Both the position numbers and the translations under genes were made by a program. The notes below the pieces were generated by a model. The model saw only the letters and a list, made by a program, of their open reading frames with translations. It was not told the origin of the DNA and did no database searches. 64,000 bases of DNA, from the NCBI GenBank assembly GCA_045605765.1, contig JAZUQQ010000014.1:62001-126000 (forward strand). The letters are read 5' to 3'. Shown here piece after piece: positions 25,220-33,958 of the stretch (its first letter is position 1; each line of letters begins with the position of its first letter). The DNA comes from SIG672 sp045605765 (GTDB taxonomy: Bacteria; Bacillota; Clostridia; Oscillospirales; CAG-272).

Positions 25220-26416
25220 TCACCCAAATAATTTTGCAAGTCCGCCGATGGAGGTCTCGCGATAATGGTGTGACAGGTCGCGACCCGTTTCGTACATGGT
25301 CTTTACGACCATATCAAAGGATATTTTGCGCGTTCCTGTGAGGAAATTTGCAAGGGATAGCGAGTTGAGCGCTCTCATCGCCGCTACCGCGTTTCGCTCT
25401 ATGCACGGTATCTGCACGAGACCGCAAATGGGGTCGCAGGTGAGTCCGAGGTGATGTTCGAGCGAGACTTCTGCGGCATACTCGATCTGGTCGATTCCCA
25501 TTTCAAAAAGCTCGGCAAGGGCTGCTGCTGCCATAGCACACGCCGTTCCGACCTCTGCCTGACAGCCGCACTCGGCGCCCGATATGGACGCGTTCTGCTT
25601 TACAAGATTTCCGATAAGTCCTCCGACTGCGAGAGCTTTTATTATATCCTCGTCCGAAAATCCCTTTTTCTCCTGCATATATTTGAGCACCGATGGAACT
25701 ACCGCACACGCTCCGCAGGTCGGCGCGGTGACGATACGTCCGCCGTCCGCATTCTGCTCGCTTGCAGCGAATGCGTACGCACAAACGATGCGGTTTTCTC
25801 TGGTTTCGGGGCGCTCGTCGATATGACGTTTGTTAAATATTATTTGCGCCACTCTCTGAACGTGAAGCTCGCCCGGGAGATACCCTTGTGCTTTGAGTCC
25901 GTCCTCAATTTCGGATTTCATAACCTGCCAGACGTCAAAAAGGAATTTTTTGAAATTCTCGTCCTCGTGAGAAAAAACGTAGTCGCTCAGACGGATATTT
26001 TTCGATCTACAATAGTCTGCGATCTGCTTGAATGAATTTTTGTCGTACATTTCGGGCTTTTCTGCTTCGGGGTGACCTTCTACCCTGATGTCTCCGCCGC
26101 CTATCGACAGTATTCTTTTTTTCGTAAGGAGAGCGTCGCCCTTGTAAGCGAAAAAGTCCATTGTGTTGGCGTGAGGAAGATCTCCCGTCTCGGTGTCGAA
26201 AATTATTTCAACAGGGTATGGTGCAAGAGTACACTCTATCGCATGATCGGTGCGGTGTCCCTTACCCGTAGAGGCAAGCGAGCCGTATAGCACGACCTCG
26301 AAACGATCCGCACTCGGCGCTTCCGAGATAATATATTTGCAGGCACGCTCTGGACCCATTGTGTGTGAGCTTGACGGTCCGATGCCTATTTTGTATATTT
26401 CTCTGATTGATTTCAT
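25220..26416 (-). CDS. sdaA: L-serine ammonia-lyase, single-chain iron-sulfur type
   Basis: A 398-residue serine dehydratase converting L-serine to pyruvate and ammonia. The N-terminal beta domain begins with KIGIGPSSSHTMGP, and the C-terminal alpha domain carries TAPTCGACAVVPSVL and the cysteines CDPICGLVQIPC that bind the 4Fe-4S cluster. Both domains are in one chain. I chose the ATG at 26416, preceded by TTGGAG; a longer reading to 26563 would invade the upstream gene and has an implausible N-terminus. Confidence 0.95.
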   Translation of the reverse strand: MKSIREIYKIGIGPSSSHTMGPERACKYIISEAPSADRFEVVLYGSLASTGKGHRTDHAIECTLAPYPVEIIFDTETGDLPHANTMDFFAYKGDALLTKKRILSIGGGDIRVEGHPEAEKPEMYDKNSFKQIADYCRSKNIRLSDYVFSHEDENFKKFLFDVWQVMKSEIEDGLKAQGYLPGELHVQRVAQIIFNKRHIDERPETRENRIVCAYAFAASEQNADGGRIVTAPTCGACAVVPSVLKYMQEKKGFSDEDIIKALAVGGLIGNLVKQNASISGAECGCQAEVGTACAMAAAALAELFEMGIDQIEYAAEVSLEHHLGLTCDPICGLVQIPCIERNAVAAMRALNSLSLANFLTGTRKISFDMVVKTMYETGRDLSHHYRETSIGGLAKLFG

Positions 26417-26508
26417 TTTGATCTCCAAGTGATCTGCAATATTTTTACTGCACTTCGTGTCCCGTGTTCTGATCCTGAGGATCTTCGTGATAGTTAGTAT
26501 TATCGGGA

Positions 26509-29500
26509 TTATGGGTTGTCGGGAGTTTCGGGATTTTCGATGACTGCTTCTACTATTTTGCACGCGATAAGCTTACCGTCTGCATCGAGATAGAGCTTTG
26601 CGGTGTACATCTTTGCCGAGCTCTCAGCTTGAAGGGTCGAAACGAGCTTTTCGAGCGTGAGTAGCGTACTGCCTTCCCATGCTTCAAACACGGTACTCGA
26701 AGCCTCTAAGGTTTTTTCCTCGCCGTCTGCGCCCTCCTTATATACCGCTTTGTCCAAGACGAGCGAAATTGTAACATCGTTCGAATTAAGCGCCTCGGCG
26801 GAGAATGCAAATCTTCCCGCAAAGAACACCTTTGCAAGCGTTTTTTCGGAAAATGCCGTGAAATCCGAACCCTCTAAGATTGCAAGCTTGTTTCCTGCAA
26901 GGGTCAGCTTTGACTGATCGTAGACTACTTCTCCCAGCTTTTCGGTAATAGCTGTGATGAAAATTATCTCGTCTGATGCGCTCTTGAAGAAAACTACTCG
27001 ATCGCCTGCGCTCGGAGTGATGGCTGCGTAGGATATATGCTTCTTTATTTTGGATAGTGTGCTGCCCTGGGTGAATTCACCCACCTCGACCTTTGCCATC
27101 CGTATAGAGAGTAGCTCGTCGCCATCTGCCGTAACGATTATCACGTCTCCGATCTCTGGACGCTCGGTGATGCTCGGATCAAGCGCAAATTCCTTTTCCT
27201 TACCGTCTATAAGTAGTTTGATAAAGATTCTGCTCTCGCCCCCAATCTGTTTTTCATAAACAGTCGAGAGTGCCTCGGAAGCAAACCTATCGATCTCGAT
27301 CAGAGTATTCTTTGCATCGTCGAGAGCCTTGATGGCGCTATCTATGATAGCCTGATTATCACCGTAGATATCATCTAGCATATCGGGAGCTATCGCCTTT
27401 GCATCTGATACCGCCTTGTCGAGAAGTGCGAGAGATTTTACCGTGTACGGCGTTCTGTCAAGAGCTTCTATTTCAGCAAGCTTTTCACTTAGCTTCGTAT
27501 AATCGCAGTTTTCGGGTGCGCTCAGTCTTGCGATAGCTTTGTCGATGTCTGCGATTGCATTGTCTACTACCTTTTGGCTCGCTTCGCACTTGTAGAGGGT
27601 GCTGTCCGCGATCTTGTTTTTAATCTTTGTCAGCGTATCGCTAAATAGCGTGTAGGATGCTTCATCGTAGGTGTTGTCGTCGTTCTTTATACCCTGCGCT
27701 TCGGTAAGCTTGGTATTAAATGCTGACAGATCCTGCTTTGCATTTTCGGTAAGGGTATCGGTGGCGGAGAATAGGAATGCCGCCGCCGCGTTTATAGTTG
27801 ATTGATTAGTGCTTCCGTATCCAAGGGTCATATTCCTCTTGACCTTCTTTGCGGCAGTAAGAGCCTCCTTGAATTCCGTAAAGCTTCCGTTTGTCCAGCG
27901 GCAAATAGAGTTGTTAGGATCGTCTTTTACCTTTTCCTCAGCCTGTGCTATCGCCGAATCGAGCGAGGTGTAGTCGCAGGGGAGCTTTGAGTTGAGTTTT
28001 TCAATGGCATCGTTTATCTTTGTACGCGCATCGTCAACAAGCATTTGATTTGCCGCGCTTCTAGGAAGATTTTTATCAAGCTTTTTATCGATGTCGTTTA
28101 CCGTCTTTTGGAAACTTGAAAAATCTGATGCGTTATATTTTCCGTTGTTATTGGCAATCTTTTTTGCAATTTCAAGAGTTGTGTTATATTTTGTGTAATC
28201 ACAGAACGCACTGTAAACCAGACCTTCGATGGCCTTGCTTACCTCCTGCTTGCAGGCGTCAATTAACGCTTTGCTTTCGTCTCCGCGGAGCAACTCACGA
28301 GAAAGATTCTGAGCGTTTGAGAGAGCATTTTTGAGATTTTCGATACTTTTTTCGGTATATTCTCCCGCTTGTTCGATATAGGACTCGGCGCGAAGTATCT
28401 CGGCATCAAGCTCTGCATATGATTCAAGCAGATAGTTGTCGAGATTGTTTACCGCGTCTTTTATATCCTTTTCCGCCTGTGCTATAAGAGAGCGGCTTTC
28501 TTCTGTGTCGGTAAGATCCCTTGCGAGCGAAGAATCGATTATGTTCAGAGTAATAACGAAGCTTTCGTAAGCCGAGGGCAGAAACAGATTTTTGTCGTTG
28601 GTTATTTCTCTTGCTGCCGCAAGCGCATCGTTAAATGAATCGTACTTTGCACTTTCATCAGAACTGAGCTGATAAACGCAGAATATTTCGCTGATAGCTT
28701 TTCCAACGGTAGACGAATCTACTTTCGCTACGAAAATTACCGTTCTATCATAGCTTATTGATGACTTGTCCGTGATTTTTGCATCAAGAATATATAAGGC
28801 ATTTTCGAAAGCACTTTGATTCACCGTGTAGTGCACGTTATCAGATGTGAATACTCCTGGTCCCGTTTCAGCGTTTTCGTCGTAGCTTCCCGTGTAGAGA
28901 GCAAACGCGGAGCTGGGTGTAGGATAAGTGTATTCAATTCCAACACCGATCTCTCTTGTTTCTTTTCCCGAATATATAGACAGAAATGAGTGATCAATGG
29001 TGGCAAAATCGCGTGTCACAATAAGCGGCTTGTCTTCAAAGTATATTACGCTGTATGCCGAGTCTTCAAGATCTTTTTCTTGTATTTCAAGCTTTGTGCC
29101 GTCCTCGGTGATTAGGATTTTGTTTTCTGCCGCAAAAGCCTTCTTTTCGGTAACGCTCTCAAAATTTGAAATTAAAGATTTCTTAGTGAATATGTATTCA
29201 CCGTTTTCGTTCTTTGCAACCGATGAATTGAGTAGAATTTTAAAGGCAAGACAAAGGGCTTCCGAACAGGTCAGAGTTCTCTCTGTAAGAACATCTGTGA
29301 CGTCTGCGTATGGGAGACTGAGTGCATCTGAGATAACTCTCGCTCTGCCTCGCTGTCCCTTGTATTCATCTGCCGCGCCGAAGCCTGCCGCACGCAAGGC
29401 GTATTCTACGAACTGATATCCCGATACCTCGGCAGCCGGTTCAAATCTGTTTGCCGAAATCGGAAGAATTATTCCTTCGCTTACGGCGAGATCGATATAC

Positions 29501-30300
29501 GGAACAGAAAAAGTATCGGAAGAAACGTCCAGATATGTTTTATTTACCGTTTCGGGAAGCTCTCTTTTACCAAGAAGCATTATCGAAGTAATTATAGCCG
29601 CACTCTCTCTGGTAAGCTCGGAAGAAGGGGATAGCTGCGCTATCATTTTAGCATAATCCTCCGGAAACAGCTTGTTAATTATGGATTTTGTATCCTCGTA
29701 CGTTATATCGTCGGTGAACATCGGATCATTCGATGCCGCCGAGATGTTCATAAACGACGAGATGGGTGACAAGCAAAAAATAAGAGCAAAAACGAAGGAT
29801 ATCGTAGCAGCGATCTTCCTGCGGTTTTTCTCTCTGAATATGAGAAGAGAAACGGCAGCAATGAAGATGACCGCACTGAGAACTATAAGAATTATGTAAA
29901 GTATGGTACGGTCATTTTCGTCGCTTTGGACGATCGAATGACTGCCTACATCGGTTTTGGCAATTGCATGGATCTGCGATGTAACCATTTGACGTGAATT
30001 TAAGACACTGATATCTACAATAGTGTTCTCGTTAACTTCAAAGCAATCAGGAATGTAATATCTTGCCGATACGTTTTCGATCTTTTTACCGGTATTGTTC
30101 GTGATAGAGAGCATTATGGTGACATCGTCGCCCTCGGTATAGCGCTCCTTGTCAAGAGTTATTTCTATATCAAGACCGTTTTCGGTGTTCGCAAAGGAAT
30201 CAAGCGCCGCTACGGATAACACGACCGTAAGCAGGAATATGCTTATGACTATGCGGACAGCTTTCGCAAAACTGATAGAAGAACGGTTTTTCGCTGTCAT
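26509..30300 (-). CDS. SLH and FIVAR repeat surface protein
   Basis: A 1263-residue exported protein. A signal-like hydrophobic segment (about 15-37) precedes an Ig-like domain (about 42-125). Two further hydrophobic segments follow (about 132-155 and 163-185), then degenerate SLH modules (about 205-380) that would bind cell-wall polymer. Five or six FIVAR-like helical repeats of 70-80 residues follow, many with CDYT (about 570-1020), then a beta-rich end. FIVAR repeats bind wall or host carbohydrate in other proteins. GGAGG precedes the ATG. A hydrophilic 22-codon tail lies in the +1 frame just past the stop, so the true C-terminus may be longer. Confidence 0.8.
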   Translation of the reverse strand: MTAKNRSSISFAKAVRIVISIFLLTVVLSVAALDSFANTENGLDIEITLDKERYTEGDDVTIMLSITNNTGKKIENVSARYYIPDCFEVNENTIVDISVLNSRQMVTSQIHAIAKTDVGSHSIVQSDENDRTILYIILIVLSAVIFIAAVSLLIFREKNRRKIAATISFVFALIFCLSPISSFMNISAASNDPMFTDDITYEDTKSIINKLFPEDYAKMIAQLSPSSELTRESAAIITSIMLLGKRELPETVNKTYLDVSSDTFSVPYIDLAVSEGIILPISANRFEPAAEVSGYQFVEYALRAAGFGAADEYKGQRGRARVISDALSLPYADVTDVLTERTLTCSEALCLAFKILLNSSVAKNENGEYIFTKKSLISNFESVTEKKAFAAENKILITEDGTKLEIQEKDLEDSAYSVIYFEDKPLIVTRDFATIDHSFLSIYSGKETREIGVGIEYTYPTPSSAFALYTGSYDENAETGPGVFTSDNVHYTVNQSAFENALYILDAKITDKSSISYDRTVIFVAKVDSSTVGKAISEIFCVYQLSSDESAKYDSFNDALAAAREITNDKNLFLPSAYESFVITLNIIDSSLARDLTDTEESRSLIAQAEKDIKDAVNNLDNYLLESYAELDAEILRAESYIEQAGEYTEKSIENLKNALSNAQNLSRELLRGDESKALIDACKQEVSKAIEGLVYSAFCDYTKYNTTLEIAKKIANNNGKYNASDFSSFQKTVNDIDKKLDKNLPRSAANQMLVDDARTKINDAIEKLNSKLPCDYTSLDSAIAQAEEKVKDDPNNSICRWTNGSFTEFKEALTAAKKVKRNMTLGYGSTNQSTINAAAAFLFSATDTLTENAKQDLSAFNTKLTEAQGIKNDDNTYDEASYTLFSDTLTKIKNKIADSTLYKCEASQKVVDNAIADIDKAIARLSAPENCDYTKLSEKLAEIEALDRTPYTVKSLALLDKAVSDAKAIAPDMLDDIYGDNQAIIDSAIKALDDAKNTLIEIDRFASEALSTVYEKQIGGESRIFIKLLIDGKEKEFALDPSITERPEIGDVIIVTADGDELLSIRMAKVEVGEFTQGSTLSKIKKHISYAAITPSAGDRVVFFKSASDEIIFITAITEKLGEVVYDQSKLTLAGNKLAILEGSDFTAFSEKTLAKVFFAGRFAFSAEALNSNDVTISLVLDKAVYKEGADGEEKTLEASSTVFEAWEGSTLLTLEKLVSTLQAESSAKMYTAKLYLDADGKLIACKIVEAVIENPETPDNP

Positions 30301-30368
30301 ACTGTATTTCCTCCGATAAATTTATTTATAACCAAATAAGACAGATCATATAATTATATGTATAACAT

Positions 30369-30397
30369 ATTGTAACACTTGACTCGAATTTTGTCAA
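30369..30397 (-). promoter_or_regulatory. Predicted sigma-A promoter of the SLH/FIVAR gene
   Basis: On the minus strand TTGACA (30397-30392), 17 bases, TACAAT (30374-30369). The predicted leader is about 65 bases. Confidence 0.78.
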
Positions 30398-30451
30398 CTA
30401 TGGTAGTGTGTGATGGAAAAATTTAATATTTAAAATCGAATTTTGACATAC

Positions 30452-30481
30452 AAAACGACCTGCGTTGTACCGCAGGCCGTT
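30452..30481 (-). terminator. Rho-independent terminator after the tagD-like gene
   Basis: On the minus strand an 11-bp stem with one mismatch (30481-30471 with 30464-30454) is followed by TTTTGT. It closes the glycerophosphate-polymer operon. Confidence 0.82.
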
Positions 30482-30485
30482 AGCT

Positions 30486-30875
30486 TTATTTGTTAAGATC
30501 TTTTTTTATCTGTGAGGTTGAGATTTCAGGAGTACGTTCCAGATATACGACGTCACAGTAGTCTGACAGGAAATCGAATTTGCCCTTCCAGTCGTCGCCC
30601 ATAACGAAGGTGTCGATATGATACTCTTTTACGTCGCTTATCTTCTGATCCCAATTTTCTTCCGGGATAACTAGATCGACATAGCGGACGGCTTCAAGAA
30701 GTTGCTTCCTTTTTTCGTAATTGAAATAGCATTTTTTCTGCTTTTCGTTCCAGTTGAACTCGTCGGTCGAGAGTGCAACTATCAGGTAGTCGCCCTGTTG
30801 CTTTGCCCTTCTCAGGAGATTTATGTGACCGTAATGAAGCAGGTCAAAGGTGCCGTATGTTATAACTCTTTTCAT
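30486..30875 (-). CDS. tagD: Glycerol-phosphate cytidylyltransferase, TagD-like
   Basis: A 129-residue nucleotidyltransferase predicted to make CDP-glycerol from CTP and glycerol phosphate for teichoic-acid-like polymers. The signature GTFDLLHYGHINLL lies at the N-terminus and RTPEISTSQIK near the C-terminus, matching TagD/TarD in length and motifs. GGAAGGA precedes the ATG. It is the last gene of a five-gene cluster with a polymerase and a glycerol-1-phosphate dehydrogenase. The stereochemistry of its substrate is therefore an open question. Confidence 0.9.
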   Translation of the reverse strand: MKRVITYGTFDLLHYGHINLLRRAKQQGDYLIVALSTDEFNWNEKQKKCYFNYEKRKQLLEAVRYVDLVIPEENWDQKISDVKEYHIDTFVMGDDWKGKFDFLSDYCDVVYLERTPEISTSQIKKDLNK

Positions 30876-30914
30876 AATCTGTATTCCTTCCGTCTTGTCA
30901 GTGAAGACAAACTG

Positions 30915-31076
30915 TTAGTTGTAAATAGTTTTATTACTGCTGTTGTAGCAGTGCTCCCACACCTTGAAGGTGTTGTTGTAAAGCTTTACCTTTGCTGAAT
31001 TCGGCTTGTTGAGTATGTCGGCAAACATCTTTCGCTATTCCGAGGTTGAGATTTCCTTAGTAGTCCGCAGTGTTTT
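30915..31076 (-). pseudogene. Remnant of a second cytidylyltransferase C-terminus
   Basis: Directly after the stop of the LicC-like gene, and in the same frame, the minus strand reads RTTKEISTSE, a TAG, then RK, then a 37-codon stretch beginning MFADILNKPNSAKVK and ending in TAA at 30915. RT-x-x-EISTS is the C-terminal signature of TagD-type cytidylyltransferases; the intact neighbour has RTPEISTSQIKKD at the matching place. No nucleotide-binding part is left. I infer a decayed duplicate or a deletion scar. The 37-codon stretch has its own ATG but an in-frame TAG two codons before it. Confidence 0.6.
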
Positions 31077-31817
31077 CTAGCATGAGAAAAGTTCTTCTGC
31101 CGCTGCCAGATCCTCGTGGTTGTCAATTTCAAGCCAACGACCAACAAGTGGGCAAGCGTAGAAGTCTACATTGGCAAATGCGTCATTTAAGGCAACTTCG
31201 CTCCATTTTTTCAGTTCTTTCTTTTTTTCAATGTGTTCGCAGCAGTGGTCGTAGAATGCTTTGCCACCGTCTGCTCCGAATTTATATACGTCAATAGAGC
31301 AACCAAGAGCTTCTTCGGCAGAAATTTGCTTTGAGATCTCCGCAAGATGTCCGTCTTTTTCTACTACCTTCATAGATTCTTCTATGTAACGTCCGATATC
31401 TACAACGACAAGATTTTGGCGTTCGTCTTTTTCTAAAGCGGTAATAACAGAGGCATCGTAAAATACGTCCGCGTTCATCATATAAAACGGTTCGAACTCC
31501 TTGTTCGGAAACAACGCCTGAATTCCCAGATAAGCCGAGTACATATTATTTGTTGAAGCGTAATCAACAGATTCGACAAGTTTGATTTCGGGATAAATTT
31601 CCTTCACGGCTTTTTCAAGCACGTTGGATTTATATCCCGAAACGATCGTGATATCGTGGATTCCGTTTTGCTTTAAGTTGTCGATTTGTTTCATTAAAAT
31701 GGGTTTTCCATTAACCGGGACAAGTGACTTCGGTCGATCATCAGTGATTGGCGCAAGACGAATACCAAGACCCGCCGCAAGAATCAGAGCCTTGCTTATG
31801 CTTGTATTAGTTTTCAT
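31077..31817 (-). CDS. Sugar/choline-phosphate nucleotidyltransferase, LicC-like
   Basis: A 246-residue NTP-transferase-fold enzyme. The nucleotide-binding loop is LAAGLGIRLAPITDDRPKSLVPVNG, seen near residues 10-35, and the metal-binding Asp lies in MNADVFYD. It resembles CTP:phosphocholine cytidylyltransferases (LicC), but the acceptor is not decidable. In this cluster a glycerol- or amino-alcohol-phosphate is likely. I chose the ATG at 31817 with AGAGGA eight bases upstream; a start at 31847 would lie inside the previous gene. Confidence 0.8.
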   Translation of the reverse strand: MKTNTSISKALILAAGLGIRLAPITDDRPKSLVPVNGKPILMKQIDNLKQNGIHDITIVSGYKSNVLEKAVKEIYPEIKLVESVDYASTNNMYSAYLGIQALFPNKEFEPFYMMNADVFYDASVITALEKDERQNLVVVDIGRYIEESMKVVEKDGHLAEISKQISAEEALGCSIDVYKFGADGGKAFYDHCCEHIEKKKELKKWSEVALNDAFANVDFYACPLVGRWLEIDNHEDLAAAEELFSC

Positions 31818-31833
31818 ATTGTTATCCTCTGTT

Positions 31834-32862
31834 TTATAATTTTTCAACTAATTCATTATATATTGCTACTAATTTATCATCTCCCAGATCCGCTTCGTGC
31901 AGATAAGTATAACGGTTGCTTCGCATCTCTGTTGCGTGCTGCATACAGTAGATAAACGTCTTTTCGCTTATTCCCATATGTTGTGGGTTAATATCGACTT
32001 CGAATTTTTTCAAGTAGTCAATTACTTTTGTAGCGTCTTCTCCGATGATTTTTAGTACGGCAACAGTTCCAAGAGCAACGTTTAACCCGTGAAGATTCTG
32101 TTTTTCGTTGTAATAATCCAGTGCATGAGAAAATAGATGTTCCGATCCTGATACCGGTCGGCTTGATCCCGCGTAGTCCATGGCTATTCCCGACAAAACA
32201 AGAGAGTTGGCTAAAACGTCGATAAATTCGGGACAGATACGGTCAAATTGTGTTTCCATCAAGGCATCTAACGATGTTCTTGACATCATATACGCATAAC
32301 CGTTCATTTCATCTTTGTCTCTGGAAACTGCAAATTTCCAATCCATGAGTGCCATATAATTGGAGATTGTATCTCCTATTCCTGCTTTGATCAGCTGAGA
32401 AGGGCAAGTAGAAATGAGCTGAGTGTCAAGAACAATCATAGATGGCATCGCACAGCCTAAACTTTTTGGCTTACCGTCCTGCCGTTTCAGAACTGCTATC
32501 GGAGATGCTATACCGTCGTGAGCTATCGTTGTTGGGATAGAAAGGAATGGACGTTTGGAAACAAAAGCTGCGTATTTTCCAACGTCAAGTGTCTTGCCAC
32601 CACCCATGGCCACAATACAATCTATATCTGTGGCAATAACACGCTCGGCAATTTCCATTGCATAAGCAATCGTATTATAATCAACCGCCTGTTCCTTGAT
32701 TCTTCCAACAGCTTCAATCTGTGGGCGGACGATATTGCCGTAGAGAGAGTCTACATACGGATCGAAAACATATAAAATCTTTCCTGAAATGTTAGCTTCG
32801 CGCAAAGTCGATTCTATTTCAACAATCTTACCGGAGCCTATTTTTAATATGTTATTATTCAT
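31834..32862 (-). CDS. sn-glycerol-1-phosphate dehydrogenase (AraM/EgsA-like)
   Basis: A 342-residue member of the iron-containing alcohol dehydrogenase fold. It shows the NAD-binding GGGKTLDVGK near residue 95, STTIAHD-type PTTIAHDGIASP, and metal-ligand His in GSEHLFSHAL and LHGLNVALG. This pattern matches glycerol-1-phosphate dehydrogenases, which reduce dihydroxyacetone phosphate to glycerol-1-phosphate. The start is uncertain: ATG at 32862 (12 bases from a GGAAGGA site) or ATG at 32874. It lies between the acyltransferase and the LicC-like gene. Confidence 0.82.
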   Translation of the reverse strand: MNNNILKIGSGKIVEIESTLREANISGKILYVFDPYVDSLYGNIVRPQIEAVGRIKEQAVDYNTIAYAMEIAERVIATDIDCIVAMGGGKTLDVGKYAAFVSKRPFLSIPTTIAHDGIASPIAVLKRQDGKPKSLGCAMPSMIVLDTQLISTCPSQLIKAGIGDTISNYMALMDWKFAVSRDKDEMNGYAYMMSRTSLDALMETQFDRICPEFIDVLANSLVLSGIAMDYAGSSRPVSGSEHLFSHALDYYNEKQNLHGLNVALGTVAVLKIIGEDATKVIDYLKKFEVDINPQHMGISEKTFIYCMQHATEMRSNRYTYLHEADLGDDKLVAIYNELVEKL

Positions 32863-32887
32863 TTCATAAACCATTCCTTCCGTAAAC

Positions 32888-33943
32888 TTAGTTGTTGATC
32901 GGAACCTTGGCACTGAATAGCTTTTTGTCTATTATCGCGTAAAGCCGACTGAACAAAACCGCGAGCACAAGGCTTATAATTATCGACAGTGCCGCAAAAA
33001 CGTATCTGTTAAGTGCGGGCGTCATCTCGGAGAAAATTATCATCGGTATTCTTTGGAATATATAGATCTCAAAGCTGTATTTGCCGAGAAAGGCAAGAAC
33101 GGGATTGTCGACCTTCACCTTCGTTGTGACCATAGTGAGAGTGAGGCAAAAGACACATGCCAGAATACTGTAAAGCAGACTGTTCGTTGCGGTCTTGTAA
33201 GAAATAACGAAGATCACCGCAGAAAGAGCGACTATACCGAAATTCAAGAAAATATTCTTTTTCATCAGGGCGTCGAGTCTATCCTTTATAAGAGCAAAGT
33301 ACATTCCGAGCCCGTAACAGAGAAGAGTATTGTACCAATAAGCATCTTTGCCCGCAACGTAGAGAACGATCCAGAGGCAGACACTGAGCAGAGAGGTCAG
33401 AACGGGAATGATAAGCACCGAGTCTGATTTCAGTAGCCTTTCCTTTACCCAAAACGCGATAGCACTTATCGCATAAAGCGCGAGAATAACGAATATGAAC
33501 CAGTTTGAGTTTCCGAGTGACGTCCAACCCGTGGGAGCGAGCAGGTAATCGATAAGCTCGTATTTGTTGCCTACGATAAGCGATAAAATAAAGAAGCAAA
33601 GTACCGCGATGTCAAAATGAAGAAGCGTTTTGAGAATTCTGTTTTTGACAAATCCCTTTGAGTAGTTCTCCTTTGCCTGATAGGACTTGATAATACCGTA
33701 TCCCGAATAGAAGAAGAACATAGTGACCATTAGCTGACCTATGTATCTGAGTATCATATCGTAAAGGGTATCGAGAGGTCCGCCCAAAGTAACGTATCCT
33801 TTGAGATGGGAAAAGAGGATTATAACTGCAAATATGCCCTTGATCGCGCCGCTTTGCGGGCGTGACATATAGTCCTCGTGAAAGGTCGAGATCTTTATTT
33901 TATACAGGCATACGATGCCAAGAAGTGCGAGAAGGATCAGCAT
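32888..33943 (-). CDS. Acyltransferase 3 family membrane protein
   Basis: A 351-residue integral membrane protein with about ten hydrophobic segments. It has the acyltransferase-3 pattern of a first helix, then a motif around SRPQSGAIKGIFAVIILFSHL with His46, and FFFYSGYGIIKSY. Such enzymes O-acetylate or O-succinylate surface glycans. It sits 15 bases after the polymerase gene in the glycerophosphate cluster, so decoration of that polymer is a reasonable inference. Confidence 0.85.
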   Translation of the reverse strand: MLILLALLGIVCLYKIKISTFHEDYMSRPQSGAIKGIFAVIILFSHLKGYVTLGGPLDTLYDMILRYIGQLMVTMFFFYSGYGIIKSYQAKENYSKGFVKNRILKTLLHFDIAVLCFFILSLIVGNKYELIDYLLAPTGWTSLGNSNWFIFVILALYAISAIAFWVKERLLKSDSVLIIPVLTSLLSVCLWIVLYVAGKDAYWYNTLLCYGLGMYFALIKDRLDALMKKNIFLNFGIVALSAVIFVISYKTATNSLLYSILACVFCLTLTMVTTKVKVDNPVLAFLGKYSFEIYIFQRIPMIIFSEMTPALNRYVFAALSIIISLVLAVLFSRLYAIIDKKLFSAKVPINN

Positions 33944-33958
33944 AACTCCGACCTGCCT

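Noticed and set aside
26417..26563. N-terminal extension of serine dehydratase
   Set aside because: The extra residues are unlike any dehydratase, overlap the upstream gene and have no ribosome site, while the ATG at 26416 does.
30915..31079. Reassigned or suppressed TAG codon joining the LicC-like gene to its downstream in-frame sequence
   Set aside because: Many genes in the window end at TAG in normal positions (ruvB, the P-type homologue, pcrA, the FKBP lipoprotein), so TAG is a stop here. The LicC-like protein also has a natural C-terminus before it.
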